NCBI GenBank assembly: GCA_038228295.1
Contig: JBBRPH010000013.1
Location: forward strand, 1 to 64,000
DNA length: 64,000 nt
Origin: JAICKM01 sp038228295
Lineage (GTDB): Bacteria > Chloroflexota > Chloroflexia > QHBQ01 > JAICKM01
Direction of reading: 5' to 3'
Made by a program: the position numbers and the translations under genes. Under the pieces are notes generated by a model, which ran no database searches, had not been told where the DNA came from, and was given only the letters and a program-made list of their open reading frames with translations. Below, in pieces: positions 41,887-50,071 of the stretch; the first letter of the stretch is position 1, and every line of letters starts with the position of its first letter.

Positions 41887-42957
41887 TCAAGGAGTGGTCA
41901 GCAGCACATCCATGTCGCGGCGCGCGCGCAACGCCGCCAGGGGACCGAGGGCGGGGGCGAGCCGGCACGCCAGGGCGCGATCCGACACAGTGCGCCGGAC
42001 CTGGATGCGGCGGCGTTGCTGCAACATGGGAGCCAAGTCGCGCACGGCGGCGGCACGGCCCTGGATAAGCGCCCAGTCGCGGCGGGCCAGACCATAAACC
42101 AGGGCCAAGCTGTCGTAGCGCAGGATATAGGGAGCGTAGCGAGTCCAAAGGCTGCTGGGTAGGTTTTTGATTAGACACCAGAGGCGATTACGTGCCAGGT
42201 GGTAGTTCTTGAACGGCGATCCCTGTCCCCCGGTGGCCGAAACCGCGTGTAAGACCGGCGCGCCCGGCACCCACAGCGCCTGCCACCCGCGCAGCCGCGC
42301 CCGCCAGGCCAGGTCCGCATCTTCTAGGTAGCTGAAAAAGGCTTCGTCGAACAGGCCCACGTCTTCCAGCAGTTCGCGGCGGTAGAGCGCCGCCCCCGCA
42401 CTCACGCCGAATATCGGCTGTGGCGTGGACGGCAGATCGGCCACCCGCCGGCCGACATCCCGATCCAGCGCCAGCCCGTCGCGGTGTACGCTGATGCCGG
42501 CTGAAGCCACGCGGTCAGGCCGCCCGGCGAATAGCATGGTGCCGGTCAGGCTACCGACCTGCGGGTGCGCGGCGGCGGTCTGGGTCAGCACCCGCAGCCA
42601 GTCGGGGTGAGCCACGGTGTCGTTATTGAGCGGCACGCAATAGGCGACGCGGGGATCGGCCAGGGCGGCGCGCAGCGCACGGTTGTTGCCGGCGGCAAAC
42701 CCGGCATTGTCCGGGTTGATCAGCAGGCGCAACGGCGGCAGATCGCGCGGGGGCGGGGCAGGACTGTAGGCGGTGGGAATGAGCGGCCAGTCGCCGGCGG
42801 CGGCACGCGCCAGCAGATCGGGGGAGCCGTCGGTCGAGCCGTTATCCACCACCCACACTACGAAATCGCGCAGTGTCTGCGCGGCGAGGGCGCTGAGGCA
42901 GCCGGGCAGGTGCGATGCCCCGTTCCAGTTGACGATGATGACGGCGCTATGTGGCAC
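41887..42957 (-). CDS. Glycosyltransferase family 2
   Basis: 356 residues, GTG start at 42957, nine bases after the M20 gene stop. The GT-A fold shows SAVIIVNWNGASHLPGCL, VVWVVDNGSTDGS, the metal-binding region PLNNDTVAHPDWL (a DxD variant) and FFSYLEDADLAWRARLRG (ED of the acceptor site). The C-terminal region (YHLARNRLWCLIKNLP) is typical of rhamnosyl- and related transferases. It would add a sugar to a cell-surface polysaccharide or glycolipid on the cytoplasmic side. Donor and acceptor are unknown. A CACTCC/GGAGTG hairpin lies just beyond its stop codon. Confidence 0.87.
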   Translation of the reverse strand: MPHSAVIIVNWNGASHLPGCLSALAAQTLRDFVVWVVDNGSTDGSPDLLARAAAGDWPLIPTAYSPAPPPRDLPPLRLLINPDNAGFAAGNNRALRAALADPRVAYCVPLNNDTVAHPDWLRVLTQTAAAHPQVGSLTGTMLFAGRPDRVASAGISVHRDGLALDRDVGRRVADLPSTPQPIFGVSAGAALYRRELLEDVGLFDEAFFSYLEDADLAWRARLRGWQALWVPGAPVLHAVSATGGQGSPFKNYHLARNRLWCLIKNLPSSLWTRYAPYILRYDSLALVYGLARRDWALIQGRAAAVRDLAPMLQQRRRIQVRRTVSDRALACRLAPALGPLAALRARRDMDVLLTTP

Positions 42958-42966
42958 GCCCGCCGT

Positions 42967-44685
42967 CTACTTGGTGCGCCGGCGGCGCGGCTTGGGCGTA
43001 GCCGCCGGCGCGGTTTCACCGGCCATTTCGGCCAACACGGCGCTCATGTCAATATCGGGCAGGCCACCGGTAGTCGGATCACTGCCGGCGACGACTTTTT
43101 TGCGGCGGCCTTTGCGCCGGGTGGTGGGCGCGGACGCAGCGGCAGGCGGGGGATCGTTGCCGGCCATCGCCGCCTCAATCTCGCTCATATCTATCGGCGG
43201 CAAGCCGGTATCCATCAGGCCATAGAGGTCACCGGGTTCCTCGCCGGCTGCCGCTGCATCTGCCATGCGCTTCTGCCGTAGATCGTACTCCTCGCGCAGC
43301 CGGCCGGCGGCGACAAAATCCATTGCCGCCATGCGTTCCAACAGCAGCGCAGCCAGCCGCGTGCCGGTGCGGAAATCGCTCAAGCGAATATTCTCGTCCG
43401 GCCCGTGGATCGCGGAACCGGGATAGGCACAGCCCATGCCGACCACCGGCACACCCAGCCCATTGCTGAACGAATACATCGGCCCCGATCCGGCCGACGA
43501 AGGATAGACCAGCGGCGGGCGACCGGCGCCTTCCGCACAGACGGTCATCGCAAGCACCACAAACGGATCGGACGGATCGGTGCGCGCCGGAAACAGACTG
43601 CCTTCCAGCGGTGTGGCGATGACATCAGCAAAGCCTTTCGCCGTCAGATGCTCGCGCAACTGCTGTAGGATCACTTCCGGGTCTTGGTTGGGCACCAGGC
43701 GGAAGTCCAGCTTGGCCGTAGCGACATGGGGCAGAATCGTCTTCGACCCCGGTCCCTGATAACCCGCCGTCAGCCCCTGGATATTACAGGTGGGCGCAAA
43801 CACCTCGGCGTAGCGGCGCATATAGCCGTCTAGCCCGACTGCAAACTCGCCCAGCCCAATGTTGTCCAGCAGCGTCGGCCCGTCGTCGGGCAACAGCCGA
43901 ATCATGTCCATCTGCGTCGAATCGGCCGGCACAATACTGTCGTAAAAGCCGTCAATGCGAATCCACTCGCTCTCGTCTTTGAGGCTCGCCAGCGCCCAGA
44001 TCAGCCGCCAGACCGGGCTAGCAACCGTGGCGGCCAGCGACGAATGCAGGTCGCGGTTAGGCCCCTCGGCGCGCAGCTCAATGGTCAGCATCCCTTTCAT
44101 GCCCAGCATGATCTGCGGCGTGCCGTCCCAGTTCAACGTGCCGTATTCCCACAAGCAGCCGTCCGCTGTCAGCCGCTCACGGTAGTGCAGCAAGAAGCTG
44201 TCGAGGTTCATGCTGCCGATCTCTTCTTCGCCTTCGATCACCCACTTGATACGGATCGGCAGGCCACCCCGCGCCGCACGCAACGCATCAATGGCCGCCA
44301 AGCGCGACACGATATGGCCTTTCGTGTCGGCCACCCCGCGCCCAAAGATTTTGTCGTCGCGCACCGTCGCGCCGAACGGCGGGCAAGACCAGAGATCGAG
44401 TTCGCCTTCGGGCTGCACGTCGTAGTGGTTGTAGATCAGCAGCGTCGGCGCGCCCTCCGGCACCGGGTCGGTGGATTCGGCGTAGATCACGGGGAAGCCG
44501 TGCGGCACCGGCATCCGTTCCGTCCGGAAGCCGCGCCGTTCCAACGCCGCCACGACCAGCGCGGCCATCGCCTCCAAGCCCCGCCCCTCCGCCGACACGC
44601 TCGGCTGCGCGCAAAAGGCGGCTAGCTCGGCCAACGCCGCATCCTCATGCGCGGCCAGGTACTCATACACGGCTTGCATATACAT
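42967..44685 (-). CDS. M20-family dipeptidase with a repeated basic C-terminal tail
   Basis: 572 residues. Residues 1-460 are an M20 metallopeptidase: IYNHYDVQPEG with His87, GRGVADTKGH with Asp120, and EGEEEIGS with catalytic Glu153 and ligand Glu154. VYPSSAGSGPMYSF and GCAYPGSAIHGPDENI complete the zinc site. It would cleave short peptides in the cytoplasm. Residues about 470-572 are extra to the family: two near-identical motifs, LPPIDMSEIEAAMAG and LPDIDMSAVLAEMAG, each followed by a Lys/Arg-rich stretch (TTRRKGRRKKVV; KPRRRRTK). The tail may bind a partner or nucleic acid. A 13-unit heptamer array lies immediately upstream of the start. Confidence 0.88.
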   Translation of the reverse strand: MYMQAVYEYLAAHEDAALAELAAFCAQPSVSAEGRGLEAMAALVVAALERRGFRTERMPVPHGFPVIYAESTDPVPEGAPTLLIYNHYDVQPEGELDLWSCPPFGATVRDDKIFGRGVADTKGHIVSRLAAIDALRAARGGLPIRIKWVIEGEEEIGSMNLDSFLLHYRERLTADGCLWEYGTLNWDGTPQIMLGMKGMLTIELRAEGPNRDLHSSLAATVASPVWRLIWALASLKDESEWIRIDGFYDSIVPADSTQMDMIRLLPDDGPTLLDNIGLGEFAVGLDGYMRRYAEVFAPTCNIQGLTAGYQGPGSKTILPHVATAKLDFRLVPNQDPEVILQQLREHLTAKGFADVIATPLEGSLFPARTDPSDPFVVLAMTVCAEGAGRPPLVYPSSAGSGPMYSFSNGLGVPVVGMGCAYPGSAIHGPDENIRLSDFRTGTRLAALLLERMAAMDFVAAGRLREEYDLRQKRMADAAAAGEEPGDLYGLMDTGLPPIDMSEIEAAMAGNDPPPAAASAPTTRRKGRRKKVVAGSDPTTGGLPDIDMSAVLAEMAGETAPAATPKPRRRRTK

Positions 44686-44697
44686 GGCGGGTCTCCC

Positions 44698-44789
44698 GTG
44701 GGCCGTGGGCTATGGGCCGTGGGCCGTGGTCTGTATGTCGTTGGTTGTCGGTCGGCGGTCGGCAGCGTGTTAGTTGTCGGTCGGCCGTT
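44698..44789. repeat. Longest heptamer array of the window
   Basis: About 13 units in near-perfect register: GTGGGCC, GTGGGCT, ATGGGCC, GTGGGCC, GTGGTCT, GTATGTC, GTTGGTT, GTCGGTC, GGCGGTC, GGCAGCG, one eight-base step, GTCGGTC, GGCCGTT. It starts 13 bases before the M20 start codon. The rest of the 340-base gap to 45025 holds no gene; TATAAT at 44974 may be the -10 element of the S41 gene. Confidence 0.85.
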
Positions 44790-45024
44790 GTCGCGGCGCT
44801 ACGTGCTGCGCCCGTTGCGGGGGCTAGATCGGGCTATTTGCTGTAGAGTCAGTGTACCCCAAACGGGAGGGGCGTGCAAGTGCGAACCGGTGTGAAATGT
44901 GAGTAACGAGACCGATACGCACAGCGCTTTACTGCGTCTGTAAGTCTACCATGGCGAGAAAGGCATATAGGCGTATAATAGTAGGAGTTATCCGACCTTT
45001 AGCCCTTACTTGGAAAGGCTCCCC

Positions 45025-46839
45025 ATGCGAATACGCCGCCTCTTCACCCTGGCAATGCCGGTCCTGATCCTGTTAACCCTGATCGCTCCAGCGAGCCACG
45101 CCCAGCCCAGCGCCGCACCGCACGCCGCGCCGTCGGAGCAAACCACTTTCCCGCAGACCGGCATAACGGCGAGCGGACCGTTTCTGCACTACTGGCAAGG
45201 CCACGGCGGGCTGACCCAGCAGGGCTACCCGATCTCGGCCGAGACAGTAGAAACCAGCACCACCGACGGCAAGCCCTATCGTGTGCAGTATTTCGAGCGC
45301 GCCGTGTTCGAGTATCACCCCGAAATTGGGGCCGACGGCGTGTTGCTGTCACTACTGGGTGTGACCGCCTATCACCAGAAGTACCCCAGCGGTGCGCCGG
45401 GCCAAACGGCGAACCACGCCGCCGGCTCGACGCTGTTCCCGCCGACCGGTCGGCGGCTGGGGGGGCTATTCCAGCAATACTGGCAGGCCCACGGCGGCCT
45501 CGCCCAGCAGGGCTATCCCCTCTCCGACGAGTTCATCGAAATGGCCGCCGACGGCAAAGCGCGCACGGTGCAGTATTTCGAGCGCGCTGTGTTCGAGCGG
45601 CACCCGGAGAATCCGCCCCCCTATAATGTCCTGCTGGCCCGACTGGGCGCAAGCGACCTGACCGCACATTATGCGACCGCTGCGCCGCCTGCCGCCGGGC
45701 TACCGCTACAAGACCGCTTAGACCTGTTCGAGGCGGTCTGGCAAACGGTGCATGATCAGTATATTTACCGTGACTATCGAGGGCTGAACTGGGATGCGAT
45801 CCACCACGACGAGCGCGGCCCACTCGCGACCGCTAGAGACGATACGGCCTTTTATGAGCAACTCGCCAATCTGATTGACAAACTGGGCGACCGTCACTCG
45901 GCTTTTCTTAATCCCGATCAGGTGAAAGAAGACGACGCGATGCAGCAGGGCACACTGCATTTCTCCGGTATCGGCGTGTTCTCGCAGGATCTCGGCGGCA
46001 AAGTGCGGGTTGTGGCGGTGGTGCCGGGCGGGCCGGCCGATGGGGCGGGCATCCATGCCTTTGATGTGATCCAGGCGGTGAACGGCACGCCGCTGTTGCA
46101 TGGCGCCGACGCGCCGCACCTGATCCGCGGGCCGGCGGGCACGACCGTGACGCTGACCATCATGCGCCCCGGTGAAACGGCCCCGCGCACCATCACCATC
46201 ACACGGGCTGATGTGACCTTCGCCTTGCACGCTACGGCGCGTCGTGTGCCGGGCACCAACGTCGCCTATCTGGACCTGCCGACGTTTGACACATTCAGCA
46301 TCAGCGACGAAGCGGCGGCGGCGTTGAACGCGCTGGCGGCGACCGGCCCGCTTGACGGCGTGGTCATTGACCTGCGCCAGAACGGCGGCGGCCTGATCTC
46401 CGAACTCAACGCGATGCTAGGCCTGTTTATAGACGGCGGCAACGCGGGCTACGAACTGCTGCTCGACGGGCGGCGCGCCAATCGCATCCCCAGCGGGCGG
46501 GTACTGCCCGCGCTGCGGGGCAAGCCTGCTGTCGTACTGACCAGCAACGCCAGCGAAAGCGCGTCGGAGCGGTTCGCCTCGGTGATGCAAGACACCCACC
46601 GGGCGATCACCCTCGGCACGACCACGGCCGGCAACACCGAGACGGTGTATCCCCACGACCTGCCGCAGGGCGCACGCCTGATGCTGGCCCAGGCCACCTA
46701 CCTGCGGATCGACGGCAAGACCAGCATCGAGGATAAAGGCGTAGTGCCCGACATCCCCCTCGACGTGCCCTGGTACGAGTCGCCGCCCGCTGCCGACCCG
46801 CAGATCCTGGCGGCCGTGGCGCATATCCAGGGCAAGTAG
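45025..46839 (+). CDS. Secreted S41-family protease with paired N-terminal repeats and PDZ domain
   Basis: 604 residues from the ATG at 45025, preceded by GGAAAGG. A signal peptide ends near residue 26. Two copies of a roughly 80-residue repeat (42-120 and 138-216) carry FPQTG..., YWQxHGGLxQQGYP and VQYFERAVFE, a module I know from Chloroflexota surface proteins. Residues about 310-400 are a PDZ domain, and 405-600 the S41 tail-specific protease core with VVIDLRQNGGGLISE and nucleophile region TSNASESASE (about 506-515). The lysine of the usual Ser-Lys dyad (in GKGTVQ of CtpA) is not evident. DRHS at 289-292 could support a tricorn-like Ser-His mechanism. Predicted extracellular protein processing. 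Confidence 0.85.
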   Translation: MRIRRLFTLAMPVLILLTLIAPASHAQPSAAPHAAPSEQTTFPQTGITASGPFLHYWQGHGGLTQQGYPISAETVETSTTDGKPYRVQYFERAVFEYHPEIGADGVLLSLLGVTAYHQKYPSGAPGQTANHAAGSTLFPPTGRRLGGLFQQYWQAHGGLAQQGYPLSDEFIEMAADGKARTVQYFERAVFERHPENPPPYNVLLARLGASDLTAHYATAAPPAAGLPLQDRLDLFEAVWQTVHDQYIYRDYRGLNWDAIHHDERGPLATARDDTAFYEQLANLIDKLGDRHSAFLNPDQVKEDDAMQQGTLHFSGIGVFSQDLGGKVRVVAVVPGGPADGAGIHAFDVIQAVNGTPLLHGADAPHLIRGPAGTTVTLTIMRPGETAPRTITITRADVTFALHATARRVPGTNVAYLDLPTFDTFSISDEAAAALNALAATGPLDGVVIDLRQNGGGLISELNAMLGLFIDGGNAGYELLLDGRRANRIPSGRVLPALRGKPAVVLTSNASESASERFASVMQDTHRAITLGTTTAGNTETVYPHDLPQGARLMLAQATYLRIDGKTSIEDKGVVPDIPLDVPWYESPPAADPQILAAVAHIQGK

Positions 46840-46888
46840 GCCGACCATGAGCAGTAAGCCATCGTCGTGGTGAAGGAGCGTAACTGAA

Positions 46889-48961
46889 TTGAGTGTGCAA
46901 CCGCAGGGTTCTGGTCCAGTGTCTAAGAGGCGATCTGCCGATAGGAGCACGCTGATTGCCGGGTTGGTGGGCCTTAGCACGCTAGTCTTGATCGGTGTGG
47001 TTTTTCTAATGCCGAGTCGCAGTACAGCGGGGCAGGCAACTCCCGTGGCACGCGGCACAGCAATCACAGCGACCACGACTATAGCCGGCGCAGCCACCGG
47101 CGCTGTGACCGGCCAGGCAGTGCGCGAGCCGGCGGTTGCGCGAGCGCTTGCCGGCGAAGGAACCCCTATCGCAGCGCTAACCGCAGCTATCGGCCTCACT
47201 AATGCGACGCGAGTACAACCGCTAGCGCAGTGGGGCAAAGGCACCGTTACCAAAGCGATCTATTCACCTGACGGCAAAACTATCGCCCTGGCTGCGTCGC
47301 TAGGTGTCTATCTGTATGACGCAGCGACGTTACACGAAACAGGCTTTTTACCGACCACCGGCTGGGTGCTAACTCTCGCTTTCGCACCTTCGGGCGAGAT
47401 TTTGGCGGCGGGCGATAACGCCCAGTTCCTGACCCTCTGGCAAGTGCGCGATCACACGGTTCTACAGCACTCCCCCAATGGGGAAGGCAGCATCACCAGT
47501 ATAGCGTTCGCACCGGACGGGCAAACCCTGGCCGTGGGTTCAGCCAATCAAGCCGTGCAACTGTGGTCGGTGGCGAACGGGAAACCCTCACGCGCCCTAG
47601 CCGGGCAGGACGGCAACATCGCCGCGCTGGCCTTCGCCCCCGATGGACGGACCCTGGCCGTGGCCGCATCCAAACGCATTCGCCTGCTGCGCGTCGCCGA
47701 CGGCAGTATCGCGCACATCCTGGCCGCGCATAGCGGGCGCGTGCTAAGTGTAGCCTTCAGCCCGGACGGCCGCACGCTTGCCTCTGCGGCCGAGGATAAG
47801 ACGGTTATCTTGTGGGGAGTGGCCGACGGCACAGTAGCACACAAGATAACCGGCCATGAAGCAGGGGTAACGAGTGTAGCTTTTGCGCCCGACGGGCAAT
47901 CACTCGCCTCCGGGTCGCTCGACAGTGTAGTGCGCCTGTGGACGGCTAGCGACGGCACCCTGCTGCGAACTATGGAAGGCCAACCCATCCCGGTGTTCAG
48001 CACAACGTTCGCACCCGACGGGCAAACCCTGGCTACGGTGCTAATAGACGGCACCCTGCGGCTCTCGCATATAGCCGACGGCAGCCTACTACAAACAATG
48101 ACCGACCACGGCACCTGGGTGACGAGTCTCGCATTTAGCCCCGATGGACACACCCTAGCCGCCGGCTACACCAGCGGGGACATTGGGCTGTGGCAGCCGG
48201 CCGGCGGCGTGCAGCAGCGCACACTAGTAGGGCACCAGGGGACGGTCCTCAGCCTCGCATTCAGCCCAGACGGGCAGCGGCTGGCTTCCGGGGCGACCGA
48301 CGGCACCGCGCGGATCTGGACGCTCGCTAGCCGGCGGCGGCCGCTGGTATTAGCCAAGCCGATAAGTCCGGTGCAGAGCCTAGCCTTTGCCCCCGATGGG
48401 CAGACGTTAGCAACCGGATCAGAAGATGGGACGATTCACCTATGGACCGGTGCAGATTATACGTTGCTGCGCCCATTAACCGGGCATACCGGAGCCGTCG
48501 TCGGCATTGGGTTTAGTGCAGGCGGGCGCGAGATCGCGGCTGCTTCGGTAGACGGTAGCGCCCGCGTTTGGCCGCTCGCCGCCGCTACGCCGGGAAGGAT
48601 CTTAGAACAATCTATCGGTGAGGTCGTCAGTATGGCCCTGGCTCCCGATGGGCAAACTCTGGCCGTTGTACCGCATAATGGCTCGATCCAATTACTACAT
48701 TTACCCGACGGCGCGCTCTTACGTTCCCTGCCCACCGGCTTTTACAATGTGCACCGCCTGGCTTTCACTCCCGATGATCAACTCCTGGTGGTGGGGACAG
48801 GCGGCGGCACAGTCGAGTTGTGGCGCGTAGCCGACGGGACGGTGGTGCAGACGCTAGAAGGGCACAATAGCCCAGTGACGGCGCTTGCCGTCAGCGGCGA
48901 CGGTCGCATCCTCGCCTCCGCCGCCGCTGACGGCACAATTCGGCTATGGGGCATACGCTAA
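46889..48961 (+). CDS. Membrane-anchored protein with fourteen WD40 repeats
   Basis: 690 residues from a TTG at 46889 with AAGGAG ten bases upstream; a GTG at 46895 is an alternative. Residues about 20-43 are a transmembrane anchor (STLIAGLVGLSTLVLIGVVF). An Ala/Thr-rich linker follows. From about residue 110 there are fourteen WD40-like repeats of about 41 residues, most with LAFxPDGQTLA and a closing LW-type strand, enough for two seven-bladed propellers. The second-strand phrasing (SVAFAPDG, ADGTLLRT) is very like the propeller inside the Wzm permease at 28090. Role: a scaffold or sensor outside the membrane; partners unknown. Confidence 0.82.
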   Translation: MSVQPQGSGPVSKRRSADRSTLIAGLVGLSTLVLIGVVFLMPSRSTAGQATPVARGTAITATTTIAGAATGAVTGQAVREPAVARALAGEGTPIAALTAAIGLTNATRVQPLAQWGKGTVTKAIYSPDGKTIALAASLGVYLYDAATLHETGFLPTTGWVLTLAFAPSGEILAAGDNAQFLTLWQVRDHTVLQHSPNGEGSITSIAFAPDGQTLAVGSANQAVQLWSVANGKPSRALAGQDGNIAALAFAPDGRTLAVAASKRIRLLRVADGSIAHILAAHSGRVLSVAFSPDGRTLASAAEDKTVILWGVADGTVAHKITGHEAGVTSVAFAPDGQSLASGSLDSVVRLWTASDGTLLRTMEGQPIPVFSTTFAPDGQTLATVLIDGTLRLSHIADGSLLQTMTDHGTWVTSLAFSPDGHTLAAGYTSGDIGLWQPAGGVQQRTLVGHQGTVLSLAFSPDGQRLASGATDGTARIWTLASRRRPLVLAKPISPVQSLAFAPDGQTLATGSEDGTIHLWTGADYTLLRPLTGHTGAVVGIGFSAGGREIAAASVDGSARVWPLAAATPGRILEQSIGEVVSMALAPDGQTLAVVPHNGSIQLLHLPDGALLRSLPTGFYNVHRLAFTPDDQLLVVGTGGGTVELWRVADGTVVQTLEGHNSPVTALAVSGDGRILASAAADGTIRLWGIR

Positions 48962-49020
48962 CTTACGTGCTGCCGGTTGCCTACAGCTAACTGCTTAGCG
49001 CCTAGTCCGTCTTTCGGCCC

Positions 49021-49049
49021 TTGACACCGTGCCGAACGCGGTCTATAAT
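49021..49049 (+). promoter_or_regulatory. Strong promoter of the T-box transcript
   Basis: TTGACA (49021-49026) and TATAAT (49044-49049) are exactly 17 bases apart, a consensus housekeeping promoter. Transcription should start near 49056. Confidence 0.9.
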
Positions 49050-49055
49050 AGAGCC

Positions 49056-49337
49056 ACAATACCGATATACGAAACGCTGCGAACAGGACGAGTAGGGGCG
49101 ACCGCGCCACAGAGAGGCCCGACCACCGGCTGCAAGCCGGGCTGGAGTGCCTCGTCTCGAACACCTCCTGGGAGCCGCCGGGTGAACGCCCCGCTGGGGC
49201 TGGTAGCCTGCGCCGGTCGGCCCCGTTACTGGCCCTGATGAGCGGTTGCCCGGCCTGATCCGGCGGCCGAAAATCGGGTGGAACCACGCAGTGCCTTTGG
49301 CCTCGCGTCCCGTGTTGAGGGATGCGTGGCCTTTTTT
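49056..49337 (+). ncRNA. T-box riboswitch upstream of Uma2-thrS
   Basis: Stem I features are present: GGACGAGTA near 49086 (AGTA motif), CAGAGAGG near 49110, and the base pairing GACGAG/CTCGTC. The antiterminator T-box element GGGTGGAACC at 49276-49285 pairs with an uncharged tRNA 3' end; UGGA implies a tRNA with discriminator U. Overlapping ACA and ACC triplets at 49161-49165 are candidate threonine specifiers, which would suit thrS, but the specifier loop was not proven. The leader ends in a terminator (GGCC...GGCC stem, 49299-49331, then six T). It raises transcription when tRNA-Thr is uncharged. Confidence 0.88.
49299..49337 (+). terminator. T-box terminator hairpin
   Basis: GGCCTCGCGTCCC pairs with GGGATGCGTGGCC with one mismatch region, followed by TTTTTT. 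Mutually exclusive with the antiterminator formed by the T-box element just upstream. Confidence 0.88.
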
Positions 49338-49382
49338 ATTCGATGGACAGCAGACAGAGCGTTTAACAGGAAAGGAGACCCC

Positions 49383-50018
49383 ATGGCGGCACCCCTTTTA
49401 CAACGCCATTACACTTCGGCAGAATATCTGACTTACGAGCGGGAAGCCGAAACGAAGCATGAGTATATCGAAGGGCAAATTCTTGCCATGAGCGGTGGCA
49501 GTCGGGACTACGCGCGGATCAGCATGAGCCTCGCACGAGCGTTGAGTAACCAAACGTCGAGCGGACCCTGCGAGATCTACGGCAGTGATTTACGCGTCAA
49601 AGTGACAGCGCGTGGAATGTATACCTATCCTGATGTCAGCGTGGTCTGTGGCGAAGAGCAGTTTGATGATGCCCAGGCGGATACCTTGCTCAACCCCACC
49701 CTGATTGTTGAGGTGCTTTCGCGCTCAACTGAAGCCTATGATCGGGGGGTCAAGTTCGATTACTACCGCGCGATCCCTTCGTTGCAGGAGTACCTGCTGG
49801 TTTCACAGGATGGCGTACTTGTGGAGCATTTTGCACGCGCCGCAGATACTTGGGTACTTACCGCCATTAGCGATCTCAACGCCGTAGTGCGCTTGCCGGC
49901 GATTGGTTGCACCCTCGCGCCGGCCGAGATTTACCGCAAGGTCCAATTGCCGGTCCAGCCAAAGACCACCGATCCGTCGCCTGCCGACCCCGCCGCAGCC
50001 GACGACACCAAAGCATAA
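49383..50018 (+). CDS. Uma2-family (DUF820) restriction-like endonuclease
   Basis: 211 residues from the ATG at 49383, with AAAGGAG seven to eight bases upstream. The fold markers are YTSAEYLTYEREAETKHEYI, YPDVSVVCGEE (metal-binding Asp), LIVEVLSRSTEAYDRGVKFD (the E-V-L-S-x-S-T and following Lys of a PD-(D/E)XK core) and PSLQEYLLVSQD. A Pro/Ala/Asp-rich tail ends the protein. Uma2 proteins are abundant in cyanobacteria and Chloroflexota, usually as single genes of unclear role, perhaps linked to mobile DNA. This one stands between a T-box terminator and thrS, so its transcription should follow threonine starvation. Confidence 0.85.
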   Translation: MAAPLLQRHYTSAEYLTYEREAETKHEYIEGQILAMSGGSRDYARISMSLARALSNQTSSGPCEIYGSDLRVKVTARGMYTYPDVSVVCGEEQFDDAQADTLLNPTLIVEVLSRSTEAYDRGVKFDYYRAIPSLQEYLLVSQDGVLVEHFARAADTWVLTAISDLNAVVRLPAIGCTLAPAEIYRKVQLPVQPKTTDPSPADPAAADDTKA

Positions 50019-50060
50019 CAACCGACGACCGACGACCGACGACTGATGACCGATGACCGA
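50019..50060 (+). repeat. Tandem heptamer array before thrS
   Basis: Six exact-register units CAACCGA, CGACCGA, CGACCGA, CGACTGA, TGACCGA, TGACCGA. It fills the whole gap between the Uma2 stop codon and the thrS ribosome binding site. Confidence 0.9.
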
Positions 50061-50071
50061 GGAGGAGTACC

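Noticed and set aside
44698..44789. CRISPR array
   Set aside because: The units are seven bases long, contiguous and degenerate, without spacers or cas genes.
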